Shown piece after piece: positions 1 to 9,361 of a DNA stretch of 64,000 nucleotides. The translations under genes were made by a program, and so were the position numbers. This stretch comes from Zea mays (Eukaryota > Streptophyta > Magnoliopsida > Poales > Poaceae). The notes under the pieces are model-generated. The model worked only from the letters and a program-made list of their open reading frames with translations. It searched no databases and was not told the DNA's origin. Where the stretch lies: contig NC_050101.1 of the NCBI RefSeq assembly GCF_902167145.1, positions 135,810,990 to 135,874,989 of the forward strand, in the 5' to 3' direction. Numbering within the stretch: the stretch's first letter is position 1; every line of letters starts with the position of its first letter.

Positions 1-1707
1 TCATGGCCCGGAGCGGGTAAGTATCTTGGAATGTCTTCGTCCTGGCTTCCCATTCATATGTCCCGGCCGTGATTTTTCTTTTCTCCTCAGCAAGCGAAGC
101 CACGGCCTGACCGACCTGGCACCCCGGAAGGCACTTAAGACGACGCCGGCTTGTGCGGCCAGCGCCGCTCCGGGCCTTGCCGTTCAGCCGACCCTCTCGC
201 ATGGCGTTCCACCTCAGGGGGCTCGGGCGGCGCCGGTCGCCGTGGAGCAGGTTCCCGAGGCTGGCTCCTCTGCCGAGGTGGCCATTGTGATAGGGGAGAC
301 GGCTGACGCCGACATGGTCCCGAGCCCACCGGTCGTGCCGGCCATGCCGGCGCCTGCCGCTACCGAAGTCGCCACCGTCCTGGTTGGAGAGCGACCGGTT
401 GCTGCCGACGTCGAGACGGCTGATGCGTCGACGCCTGGTGCCTCGGAAGAGGTGGGCGGGGAGGCGCGATCCGTCCCGCCGGGCGGCAGCCTCATCGCTG
501 TGCGGCGGAGCCCCGAGGTCCGGCGCCAGTTGCTCCGGTTCCGGACCCGTGAGGCCTCGGACCCCGTCTTTGTTCTCGACGATGAACGGGAGGACCAGTC
601 CTGGGATGAGCTCCGCGAGTGTGCTGAAGCGACGGTGGGGTCGCTCCGGTCGTCGCTGGAGGTTTTCTGCAGGGACGTCCCCAGAATCCTCCAGGTAACG
701 GTTTCAGGCATACCTTTTCCCTTCTGTGACCGAGGCGTTCTTCGTGACGCCCCGTTTCCTTCCCTCAGGATCTGACGGATCGGAGCGCCGCCAAGTCATC
801 GTTCATCCGCTGCGAGGTCGATGTCTGGGGCTCGCTGCGGTCCCTGAGGACCTCGCTTGCTGGGGCTACTGCGCGCCTTTCTCAGCAGGGTGCCGAGGTA
901 GCGGACCTCCAGTTGCTCTGCACTGACCTGAGAGCCGAGGCGGCAGCGGCGCGCGCGGAGGCGGCTGCGGCGCGCGCAGAGGTGCAACGGCAGCGGTCGG
1001 AGTTCGTCCAGGTCGTCGAGGAGCGGGACCAATCTCGGGGCCGGGCTACCGAGGCCGAAAGCCGGGCCGAAACCCTCGCAGCTGACTTAGCCGTAGCCCA
1101 GGTCGCGACCTCGGAGCAGCGTGCCCGGGCCGAAGGTACGCCTTGGCCATGCTTGGTTCTTGTTCTTGTTTGTTTCCTCTGCTTGTGTTTGAGATCTTTC
1201 TTCTGGCTGTTCGCAGAGCTCGAGTCCGCCCTCGATGAGTCCGCCAAGGCGCTTGCCGAGGCGCTTGCCGGGGCGGCCGAGCAGAGGGAGGCCGACCTCG
1301 CGGCCATGTCCGAAGCCGTCTCGGACGTTTATCGGATCCTTGGCTCCGGCGACGTTCCTTCAGGAAGCTCCCCTCAAAGCCGCCTTCAAGCCTTGGGTGA
1401 TCACGCGCGCGGCAGACTCCACGAGGCGCTACACCACGGCGTCAGGCGGGCCTTTGCCGTGCTCGCTTCCCACTATGTTGTGGACCTGGAGCGGGTTAGT
1501 GAGGGGTATTGTCTTCCTGACGAAGACGAAGCTGCCCTGGCGGAAGTCCAGCGGCTCGACGCGGTCGCCACGGGTCCGAGCGCAGTGCTGGCGACCACCT
1601 TTGAGGCGGAAATCCTCCCCCCTGCGCCGTCGCCGGAAGCCGAGATGGACCTTACCGAAGGCGGGGACGGAGCTGAAGGCGCGGCTCCTTCCCAAGGCGA
1701 CGCCTAA
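1..1707 (+). CDS. Antisense extra ORF of the Tat element, 3' part, with three predicted introns
   Basis: This gene runs opposite to gag-pol. The coding trace continues across three short introns with canonical ends: GT at 17 to AG at 90, GT at 695 to AG at 768, and GT at 1136 to AG at 1216. Each splice keeps the frame, and the stop is the TAA at 1705-1707. The encoded segment starts with an Ala/Pro/Val-rich stretch. After the second intron comes a long Ala/Glu/Arg heptad-rich region, a predicted coiled coil over about 769-1330, and then an acidic tail. The N-terminus, where related grass proteins carry the 'putative gypsy type transposon' domain, lies outside the window. Function is unknown. 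GC content is high, as in the rest of the element. Intron calls are by eye. Confidence 0.6.
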
Positions 1708-2162
1708 CTCTTGTTGGAACAGTTTCTGTTGGATGCGCGTGTGTCTTCCTGCGGCCGCTGTGGCCTGAACACTTTGTTTCCATTGCATGAAGTCGTACTC
1801 TTCCTTTTATTTTGCGTGTCCGGCTTTGTCTGTCAATAACAGGGTGGCTTCCCGAGTAGGGGTCATTTTTTGTGGCGGGTGACGAGTGAAGGTGTCCCTA
1901 ACCCGGAGGCATAGGAATCCCTCGGCTCAGTCGGCCTTGCCACTTACATGTACCCACGTTCGCTCCTTGGGGCCCTGTCTCTGACATAGCCGGGAGAACG
2001 CAAAAGCCTTTTTGACCGAAAATTTTGGACGATCTTGACGCAGAGGGGTTCCCCCCTTTTTAGCCCCTGAGGGAGGGTCGGGCTCTGCCGAGGCGAGGCC
2101 GACCCTTCCTTGACGATTGAGACTTGTGTGGGAACGAGGTATACGAACAGCTTGAAAACATC
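1708..2162. other. Spacer between the antisense gene and the pol remnant
   Basis: This lies between the convergent ends of the antisense gene (stop at 1707) and the minus-strand pol remnant (stop near 2163). I see no coding trace in either direction. Short T-rich runs near 1800-1830 could serve as 3'-end signals for the plus-strand gene, but no clear AATAAA is visible. Confidence 0.4.
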
Positions 2163-4078
2163 TTAAGGGTAGAAGCGACGTAGCTGTCGGATGTTCCAAG
2201 CGTTGTCGTAGACCTCGCCTTGACCTCCGGCCAGCTTGTACGTTCCGGGCTCCAGAACATCGGCGATGACAAGCGGCCTCTCCCGGGGGTGCGTGCAGCC
2301 CCCGGGTGCCCCCAGCAAGGGCTCGGGGTGTTGTGCGATGGTCGGGGTCTTCTCCTGGTTGGCTTCGATGCCCCGCTTGGAGATGATGAACCCCAGGACC
2401 ATGCCCTGGGGCGCCCCGAGGACCCACCTTTCAGGGTTGAGCTTGACGCTTTTCGCTTCTTTTAGCTTGTGGATCTCCTCGCCTATCGCTCTGCGCTTCT
2501 CCTCGTTGAATCAGCGCAGAGGCTATTTTGACGGGTCGGGCTCCGGCCCGAATATCCAGCGAGTGCTCGGCGACATCCCTCGGTATGCCAGGCATGTCCG
2601 AGGGACTCCACGCGAAGACGTCTGCGTTCGCGCGGAGAAAGTCGACGAGCACTGTTTCCTATTTGGGGTCGAGCCCGGAACCGATCCGGATCTGCTTGGA
2701 GGCGTCGCCACTGGGGTCGAGGGGGACGGCCTTAACCGTCTCCACTGGCTCGAAGTTGCCGGCATGACGCTTCACGTCTGGCACCTCTTTGGAGAGGCTT
2801 TCCAGGTCGGCGATGAGGGCCTCGGACTCGGCGAGGGCCTCGGCGTACTCCACGCACTCCATGTCGCATTCGAACGCGTGTTTGTACAAGGGGCCGACGG
2901 TGATGACCCCGTTGGGGCCCGGCATCTTGAGCTTCAGGTAGGTGTAGTTGGGGACGGCCATGAACTTCGCGTAGCATGGCCTCCCCAGTACCGCGTGGTA
3001 GGTTCCTCGGAACCCGACCACCTCGAACGTCAGAGTCTCCCTTCGGAAGTTGGAGGGTGTTTCGAAGCAGACGGGAAGGTCGAGTCGTCCGAGGGGCTGG
3101 ACGCGCTTCCCGGGAATGATCCCGTGGAAGGGCGCAGCGCCTGCTCGGACGGAGGACAGATCGATGCGCAGGAGCCTGAGGGTCTCAGCGTAGATGATGT
3201 TGAGGCTGCTGCCCCCGTGCATAAGGACCTTGGTGAGCCTGACGTCGCCGATGACGGGATCGACGACGAGCGGGTATTTCCCTGGGCTCGGCACGTGGTC
3301 GGGGTGGTCAGCTTGGTCGAAGGTGATGGGCTTGTCGGACCAGTCTAGGTAGACTGGCGCCGCCACCTTCACCGAGCAGACCTCCCGGCGCTCTTGCTTG
3401 CGATGCCGAGCCGAGGCATTCGCCGCATGCCCACCATAGATCATGAAGCAGTCACGGACCTCTGGGAACTCTCCTGCTTGGTGATCTTCCTTCTTGTCAC
3501 CGTCGCGGGCCCTGCCACCCTCCGCGGGTGGCCCGGCCCTGTGGAAGTGGCGTCGAAGCATGACGCACTCCTCAAGGGTGTGCTTGATGGGCCCCTGGTG
3601 ATAGGGGCACGACTCCTTGAGCATCTTGTCGAAGAGGTTGGCACCTCCGGGGGGCTTCCGAGGGTTCTTGTACTCGGCGGCGGCGACAAGGTCCGCGTCG
3701 GCGGCGTCGCGTTTCGCTTGCGACTTCTTCTTGCCTTTCTTCTTGGCGCCGCGCTGAGTAGACGCCTCGGGAGCATCTTCTGGTGGACGGCCCTGGGGCT
3801 GCTTGTCCTTTCGGAAGATAGCCTCGACCGCCTCCTGGCCAGAGGCGAACTTGGTGGCGATGTCTATCAGCTCGCTCGCCCTGGTGGGGGTCTTGCGACC
3901 CAACTTGCTCACCAGGTCGCGGCAGGTGGTGCCGGCAAGGAACGCGCCGATGACATCCGAGTCGGTGATGTTGGGCAGCTCGGTGCGCTGCTTCGAGAAT
4001 CGCCGGATGTAGTCCCGGAGAGACTCTCCCGGCTGCTACCGGCAGCTTCGGAGGTCCCAGGAATTCCCGGGGCGTACA
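2163..4078 (-). pseudogene. gag 3' part, protease and deleted pol of the Tat element
   Basis: On the minus strand the frame resumes at 4078 with the gag segment that follows the nested insertion. An in-frame TAG interrupts it at 4036-4038, at a CAG-like position. From about 3912 to 2659 an open stretch holds the gag C-terminus, a Cys/His motif (CPYHQ...EECVMLRRH, about 3560-3620) and the retroviral-type aspartic protease. The usual protease DGGS is HGGS here, so the catalytic Asp is lost. Pol then begins (VDFLRANADVFAW) but jumps near 2465 from the N-terminal RT region to a later RT segment (VLGFIISKRGIEAN). A second jump, between about 2345 and 2290, leads to the integrase C-terminus (GTYKLA...NAWNIRQLRRFYP). 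The RT catalytic core, RNase H and integrase core are gone, so this copy cannot supply its own enzymes. Confidence 0.85.
4074..4078. repeat. Target-site duplication, left copy (GTACA)
   Basis: GTACA lies directly before the TGTAACACC start of the nested element. It matches 17576-17580 exactly, which fixes the insertion boundaries. Confidence 0.95.
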
Positions 4079-6305
4079 TGTAACACCCTGAATTTGGGGG
4101 TATAAAATTTCTTTGCTCATATTCACAAATTCAGGTGTTACTTCCTTTTCTCATCCTTCCTAATTCTTTTCTCTCTCATTTCTATAGGAGCTAAGTACTT
4201 ATTTTACTTGTAATTATAGTCTATTATGTTAAACCCTAAGGGAGTATGAGTTGTTGCATCATGTTGAACCCTAGATTTCACTTTTGTTTGGTGCATAATT
4301 CTCAAAAGGTCTAATTTGAATTTGGGGCTCATTTGAGTTTGAATCAAATAGAATAAATAAAAGAAAAGGGAGAAACAATTCAGAATAAAAGAAAAAGGTA
4401 AAGCAGCCCAACCCAGCCGCCCCCTCGGCCTTTCGGCCCAGCCGGCCCATCTCTCGCGCGCGCGCCTCCCTCCCCTCCTCTCTCTGCTCGCCCGGTCCCA
4501 CCTGTCGGCGCCCGCTTTCCTCGTGCGCGCTCGCTCCCTCGCTCTCTCTCTGCTCGCGGGCCCGGGGTGTCAGCCCCGTCTTCCTCGCGTAACCGCCGCC
4601 CGAGCTGCTCGCGCCCGCCTTCCCCGCGCCCACGTCGCGCGTGGAACTCGCCCCACCTCGCCCCTGGCCACTTGAGCCCCGAACCCCACTCGCCCTCACC
4701 CCCCTCCCCCATTTGCGCCCCAGCAGACTCTCTCTCCCCCTCGCTGCGCGCACGCAGAGCGCCGCCGCCACTAACCATCGCCGCCCGAGCCGTTTCCTCG
4801 TCGCCGGTGGAGCTCCGCCGCGCCCTTAGCCCCGGTGAGCTCCGCTCTGGCGTCCGCAACCCGGAACGCGCCCCAATTCCCTCTCCCCCTCCCTATTTCT
4901 CTCTGCCCGCGCTCACCCGTCGTTCGCCGTGCAGCCGCCACCGTCGACCCGAGTCTCCGTCGCGTCCCCGTCGCCGCCGAGGAGTCCCCGGAGCCCGCCT
5001 TGAGGTAATGGACCTCTCCCGCCCCTATCGCCCCTTGTTTTGCCCTCTGTTGCGCTTGATTGCTCGCCGGAGTAGAGTAACCCCGCCGCCGAGCCGCCCC
5101 GCCGTGAACCGCTCCCCTCCGGTGCCTCTGCCCCGACCCAGACCCTACCGGAGAACTCCCCGCGCCCTCCCCGACCTCCCCGACCACTCAGGTCACCCCA
5201 GAGCCCCGCCAGTCGCCCGTGCCCCTCGTCTCCGGCGAGCCCTCCGCCGCGGGGACGAGCGCCGCCGCCCTAGCTAGCCGTAGGGGAAGCCTAGGCCGGC
5301 CACCCGATCCCCACCGTCCATCCCAGATCGGGCGGCCTCGTTTTAATTTAGCCAAGCCCAATCCTGGCCGTCCGCCGGAGATCCAGCGGCCCAGGCCCGC
5401 TTCCCCCTCCCCCCGTCTCTCTGCCCGCCGGCCCCGCTTGTCAGCCCGCCCGCGCGCGCTCTGCCCGCCGGCCCCGCCTGTCAGCCTGCCTGCGCCCTCG
5501 CCCTGCCCGCCGGCCCCGCCTGTCAGCCCGCCCGCGCGCGCTCTGCCCGCCGGCCCCGCCTGTCAGCCTGCCTGCGCCCTCGCCCTGCCCGCCGGCCCCG
5601 CCCGTCAGTCGCCCAGGCCGCCGCGCGCTCGCGCGCCCGCCCGCAGGATCTAATCCTGGCCGTTCGCTTTAGATCTGACGGCTGTAGGCGCTCGATACCC
5701 CTTCGCCCGCGCGTTTTCTTAAAGAGCCCCTCTGTTTCCTGGAAATTGCGCCCGCCGTCCCTGGTTTCTCGCAGTTGAGTCCCTGGCCCTTTTATTTAAT
5801 TAAAAATAAGTCCTTAGGGCATATTTTCAACCCCTAAACTTGTAAAATTCATAACTTTGTCATATGAACTTCAAATTAGGTGCTTCAAATTGCAAAATAT
5901 TCATAATATTATTATCTATCTGTTTATGCAATGTTTCCCTGCAGTTTCCATGTATTAATTAATAGCTAATCACTAGGATAGGATTAAGACTATTGAAACC
6001 TTATTTAAGATAATTGGAAATGAGTAGACTTTAATAAAAGTTGGATTACTTAAGTTTATGGACTTAAACACTTAAGTTTAGGAACTTAAACCAGATAATT
6101 ATTTAATCCCACCACCAACTTAGGCCTGATTAGTGGTTAGTGAATCACTTTGTGTAACCCTCTACCCCCCAGACCTAGGGAACTTTAGAGTGCCTATCCC
6201 TTTTCTGTTATGAACTTGTGACCCCTCTCTGCTGCATATGTTTGGTATATTGTTTTTTGTTTGTTATTTTCCCAAGTGCATAGTGTGAATGATTGCTTTG
6301 CGTAG

Positions 6306-7425
6306 ACACCGAGCAGTCTGTGTTTCCCGAGGCAGTTGCAGAGGAAGTCCATGATCAGCAGTTTGGTGAAGGCAAGTGTCCTCTGTCCCATTATGTCCTA
6401 TTCATTTATAACTACTACCCCGCACTACTTACTTCACACCTAAGGATTGACTAGCTTTACACTTTACTTTGTCCTTGATGACCTATTGGGTTGTTATGGT
6501 TAGTACTCTGCTTTTGCCTTAACTTAATCAATGAACATGCTGTGACTATTTATGATACTGTTATCCTGATGATGTTGATGATCTTGTGATACTCTAGGGG
6601 GCTCAGGCTGTTTCCTGAGTACCTCTCCGTAAGGACTGGTTCGTTGAGAGACCACCCGGGATAACAGTGCAACCATGAGGGTGAAATGGGATGCCCTTAG
6701 CTGATTAATTAGATGAACTAGAGGTGTAGTTGCTTAGCCGTCGTGCCGTCAATGGGGTCCAGGCACAGTGCTTGCTCTGCCGAGGCTGAGTGCCGAGGTT
6801 CTTTCGTTTTGCTCTTTGTTAGTCACTCTCCTGCGGGGAGGGGTACTGTGTTTATCAAACTGGAGAAACCTAACGGGCAGCTACGATCTCTAGAGAATCT
6901 TTGTAAAAGCTACGTAGTGATGCCCTGCCGGACCACCTAGGTAGTGGTCAATGGGGATTAGCTCTCCCTGGGTAGAAAGGGAATCATGACTCATGGGTAA
7001 AGTGTGCAACCTCTGCAGAGGGTAGTGAAACTGGTATATCAGCCGTGCTCACGGTTAAGAGCAGCCTTGGGATCCTCTTTGATTAGAGATACAGATGGTT
7101 CGAGATACAATGATTATGATATGGTTTTGGTTCGACTATGATGATGATGTTCCTCGATGAGGAAATGGTTTACGGATTGGTTAATGCTAAAATCTGGCTT
7201 CTACTAATGATAAATACTTGACCAACTAAAAGCAACTGCTGGAGCCTAACCCCACATAAAGCTAGTCCACCTCAGCCAAACGGGACATTTGCTGAGTACG
7301 TTGATGTGTACTCATCCTTGCTTTACCACAAAACACCAGGTTGTCCGCATTGTAACCACTGCTCAGGAGAAGGCGAAGCCGTGGAAGGAGACTTCCAGGA
7401 GTTTCAAGACTACGATGAATTCTAG
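6306..7425 (+). CDS. Possible two-exon LTR-encoded peptide (5' LTR copy)
   Basis: Block A is 6306-6371, preceded by an acceptor-like TTTGCGTAG. Block B is 7340-7425, preceded by AACACCAG and ending in TAG. Block A is followed by AAG/GCAAGT, the strong form of a GC-type donor, so 6372-7339 would be a GC-AG intron. Joining A to B keeps one open frame that ends with a GCPHCNHCS motif and a glycine/glutamate stretch, then EAVEGDFQEFQDYDEF and a stop. The same arrangement, phase and block-B length appear in the LARD LTRs at 49971-51085. No in-frame ATG was found upstream, and a second frame (basic, Ser/Lys-rich) is also open. No family is recognised. The gene is a hypothesis from splice-like signals and third-position differences. 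Confidence 0.35.
7293..7314 (+). promoter_or_regulatory. LTR hairpin TGAGTAC...GTACTCA
   Basis: A perfect 7-bp inverted repeat with an 8-nt loop, preceded by TTTGC. Equivalent hairpins occur in the LARD LTR (50944-50965), the old Tekay-type LTR (28074-28093) and, on the minus strand, the LTR at the right edge (63467-63486). It lies in the part of the LTR expected in the transcript. Confidence 0.55.
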
Positions 7426-7686
7426 GAGTGGGTTGGCGGCAACCCCCAGTCAGCTGCCTGTGGAGGCTTTATCTTTACTGCGTTTCGCTTAGCACTTTGA
7501 TTTACCTGTTAAGACAATGACTATGTGGATGTCTATGACTCTATGATGTAATAAGTACTCTTTTATGTTATTATTCGAGCATTGTGTGATGATGTTCATT
7601 TATGTAATCGCTGTGTACGTGAGTTCTGATCCTGGCACGTACATAGTTCGCATTCGGTTTGCCTTCTAAAACCGGGTGTGACATAA

Positions 7687-7699
7687 GTGGTATCAAAGC
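7687..7699 (+). other. Primer-binding site (initiator tRNA-Met type)
   Basis: TGGTATCAAAGCC begins 3 nt after the 5' LTR. It is close to the TGGTATCAGAGC expected for pairing with the 3' end of initiator tRNA-Met, which primes minus-strand DNA synthesis in many plant LTR elements. Confidence 0.85.
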
Positions 7700-7938
7700 C
7701 CATGCTGACTGTAGGACCGCTGACCTAGAGTAGCACTGGTCGTACTAAGGACTATTGACCCTTCCCCTCACCTTGACATCTGATGTTACTTCAAAAAGTC
7801 GGTCACCTCGACCAACCCTATGTTTTACTATCTATCTATACTATACCTTGTTAAAATTTTTATCTTATTCTGTCTTTGGTTTATTCACTTGTCATATTAG
7901 TTCTGCTCTTACTCTTTTGCTTACGGTGTCTTTTGTAG
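7700..7938 (+). other. Leader between PBS and the first ORF, ending in an acceptor-like AG
   Basis: Untranslated leader, T-rich toward its 3' end. It ends in a pyrimidine-rich run and TTTTGTAG, directly followed by the ATG of the extra ORF at 7939, as in a 3' splice site. The LARD element keeps the same join at 51601-51605. Confidence 0.5.
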
Positions 7939-8958
7939 ATGGCTCGTCTTAGACACACTGCACGTAAGTCGGTGATTCCTTTCCTGCCGTCTCGACTTGC
8001 GGAGCGTCCTCTGCACCGCACCGTGTCCGGACAGTCGAGTCACCTGGAGAGGCTGCACCACCGCCTGCGTGAGGAGCAGGAACGCCGGCGCCAGCACGGA
8101 GAGCAGCAGGGCTCTTCCTCCTCACCCCAGCAGGAGGTGGAGACCGTGAGGCCCCGTTCCTCTGTTGCCCAGCTGGAGGCGCCCCTTGTTCCACCGCGGG
8201 ACGTCCCGGCTGTTAGAGGAGCTGTTGGAGGAGCTACTGGAGGAGACCCCGACGACGACGACTCAGCCCACAGCACGGAGTCTTCTGAGCCGCAGGAGGC
8301 GGAAGGATGGGTCGCCCGACCCATCACCCGTGACGCCGCTCGCGGTTGTCACTTCCACGACGCGCTCGACACCTTGCTGCGCCAGGCTTTCGACCGGCAC
8401 ACCTGGTCGATCGAGTATCGTTGTGTAGTCTACCAGCACAGTCGCGGGAGGTACCCGGACCGCTGGGAGGCTACCTGCCTAGTTCGCCGTCCGGAGGATG
8501 ACCTCCGGGGTGCGGAGGCCGTTTCGGAGCACTATTCCATCTCCGAGAGGGACACTGCAGAGGCGGCTATGCAGGATGCAGCACGACGTGCACTCTCTCA
8601 GTACTGTTCTTTGTTCGGTGGCGTGGCCGACGGTCTTAACCTTCGGTACTACCCCCGCCGCCCTACTGGCAGCACAGAGAGTGTGGTTGTTTCACCTGTT
8701 GGTGAGGCTAACCCTAGGTTGAGCAGCACAGTCAACCTAGTCGCAGTGCTTAACACGGAGCTGGATCACTCTCTGGACGAGCTAAGCAGGGCTCGAATGG
8801 AGATTGCGGAGTTGCGTGCTGAGTTGGCAGAGCGCCATCACCAGGAGGGTGGTTCTCCCGCACCTGTTGGGACTCAGCACCCATACCGCTCACCGCCACG
8901 TGGTCACCACACTTATGGTTCCCCTGTCTGTAAGACCAGGATAGATTTGGATCCTTAG
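7939..8958 (+). CDS. Extra ORF upstream of gag in the Tekay-type element (339 aa)
   Basis: A complete, uninterrupted 339-residue ORF between the PBS and gag. Residues about 1-110 are Arg/Gln/Ser-rich and probably disordered. Residues about 125-235 look globular: strands around IEYRCVVY, WEATCLVR and EHYSISER, then an Ala-rich helix (AAMQDAARRALSQY). This order is reminiscent of a double-stranded RNA-binding fold (inference only). Residues about 270-310 form a short heptad-like helix (LDHSLDELSRARMEIAELRAEL). I recognise no named family, though such ORFs recur upstream of gag in grass Tekay-type elements. The start follows directly after an acceptor-like AG. The intact frame in a recent insertion suggests function in the life cycle, perhaps RNA handling. 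Confidence 0.75.
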   Translation: MARLRHTARKSVIPFLPSRLAERPLHRTVSGQSSHLERLHHRLREEQERRRQHGEQQGSSSSPQQEVETVRPRSSVAQLEAPLVPPRDVPAVRGAVGGATGGDPDDDDSAHSTESSEPQEAEGWVARPITRDAARGCHFHDALDTLLRQAFDRHTWSIEYRCVVYQHSRGRYPDRWEATCLVRRPEDDLRGAEAVSEHYSISERDTAEAAMQDAARRALSQYCSLFGGVADGLNLRYYPRRPTGSTESVVVSPVGEANPRLSSTVNLVAVLNTELDHSLDELSRARMEIAELRAELAERHHQEGGSPAPVGTQHPYRSPPRGHHTYGSPVCKTRIDLDP

Positions 8959-9361
8959 GTCGTTAGCGTCGGAGTTTGTAATAATTCTAAGTCAGATGTC
9001 TCAGTCTTAAGTAATCAGTTTAGTTTGCTTATCAGTTGCCTCCATTTAGTTTAGTTTGCTTATCAGTCGCTTTCATGCTTGTTATGATGAACTTGTACTG
9101 GATTTGAATCTTTGTAATGACTGTAGCCAACATGTGGGTTTCCCCTGCAGTTTGGCTTAGCTAGTAATATTAATGAAGTCAGTTGTTTAGTTGGGAAGCC
9201 ATTTACTCTTACTTTCCTTTCTTATCTGAGAAGCTGTGTTGAATCATGAATGAGGATCAGTGAAGCTCTTTGTTCACTCAGTGTCATGAAGAATTCTGTA
9301 TTCTCTTTTCTTATGCTGAAGGGTTGTAAGATCGATGCTGATGTGTGAATGTCTTCCACAG
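8959..9361 (+). other. Spacer between the extra ORF and gag
   Basis: About 400 bp of AT-rich sequence with no coding trace. It includes a local duplication (TTTAGTTTGCTTATCAGT, near 9019-9070). Its end, GTCTTCCACAG at 9351-9361, looks like a 3' splice acceptor and abuts the gag ATG at 9362. Confidence 0.55.

Larger units (their letters stand above)
4079..7683 (+). repeat. 5' LTR of the Tekay-type element
   Basis: It starts TGTAACACC and ends GGTGTGACA. After a short AT-rich U3 comes a very GC-rich, CT-skewed stretch (4400-5650) and then an AT-rich stretch. Between about 5440 and 5610 short units of the kind GCCCGCCGGCCCCGCCTGTCAG repeat in tandem. A donor-like GAG/GTAATG sits at about 5005. 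The 3' part holds two exon-like blocks (6306-6371 and 7340-7425) and a small hairpin (7293-7314), annotated separately. Confidence 0.95.

Noticed and set aside
2236..4083. Plus-strand frames opposite the Tat gag-pol
   Set aside because: They are shadows of the minus-strand protease/gag frame, which has recognisable motifs. The plus-strand products have none.
4567..5653. Long Ser/Pro/Arg-rich frames in the Tekay-type LTR (also 14418-15545)
   Set aside because: Low-complexity, GC-rich LTR leader with frames open on both strands. Better explained as an untranslated R/U5 region.
7687..7699. tRNA-like match (also 37742 and 51347)
   Set aside because: Only the short primer-binding complement is present, directly after an LTR. 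There is no cloverleaf.
9335..9361. Upstream ATG for gag-pol at 9335
   Set aside because: The nine extra residues (MLMCECLPQ) do not fit a gag start, and they overlap the acceptor-like sequence before 9362.
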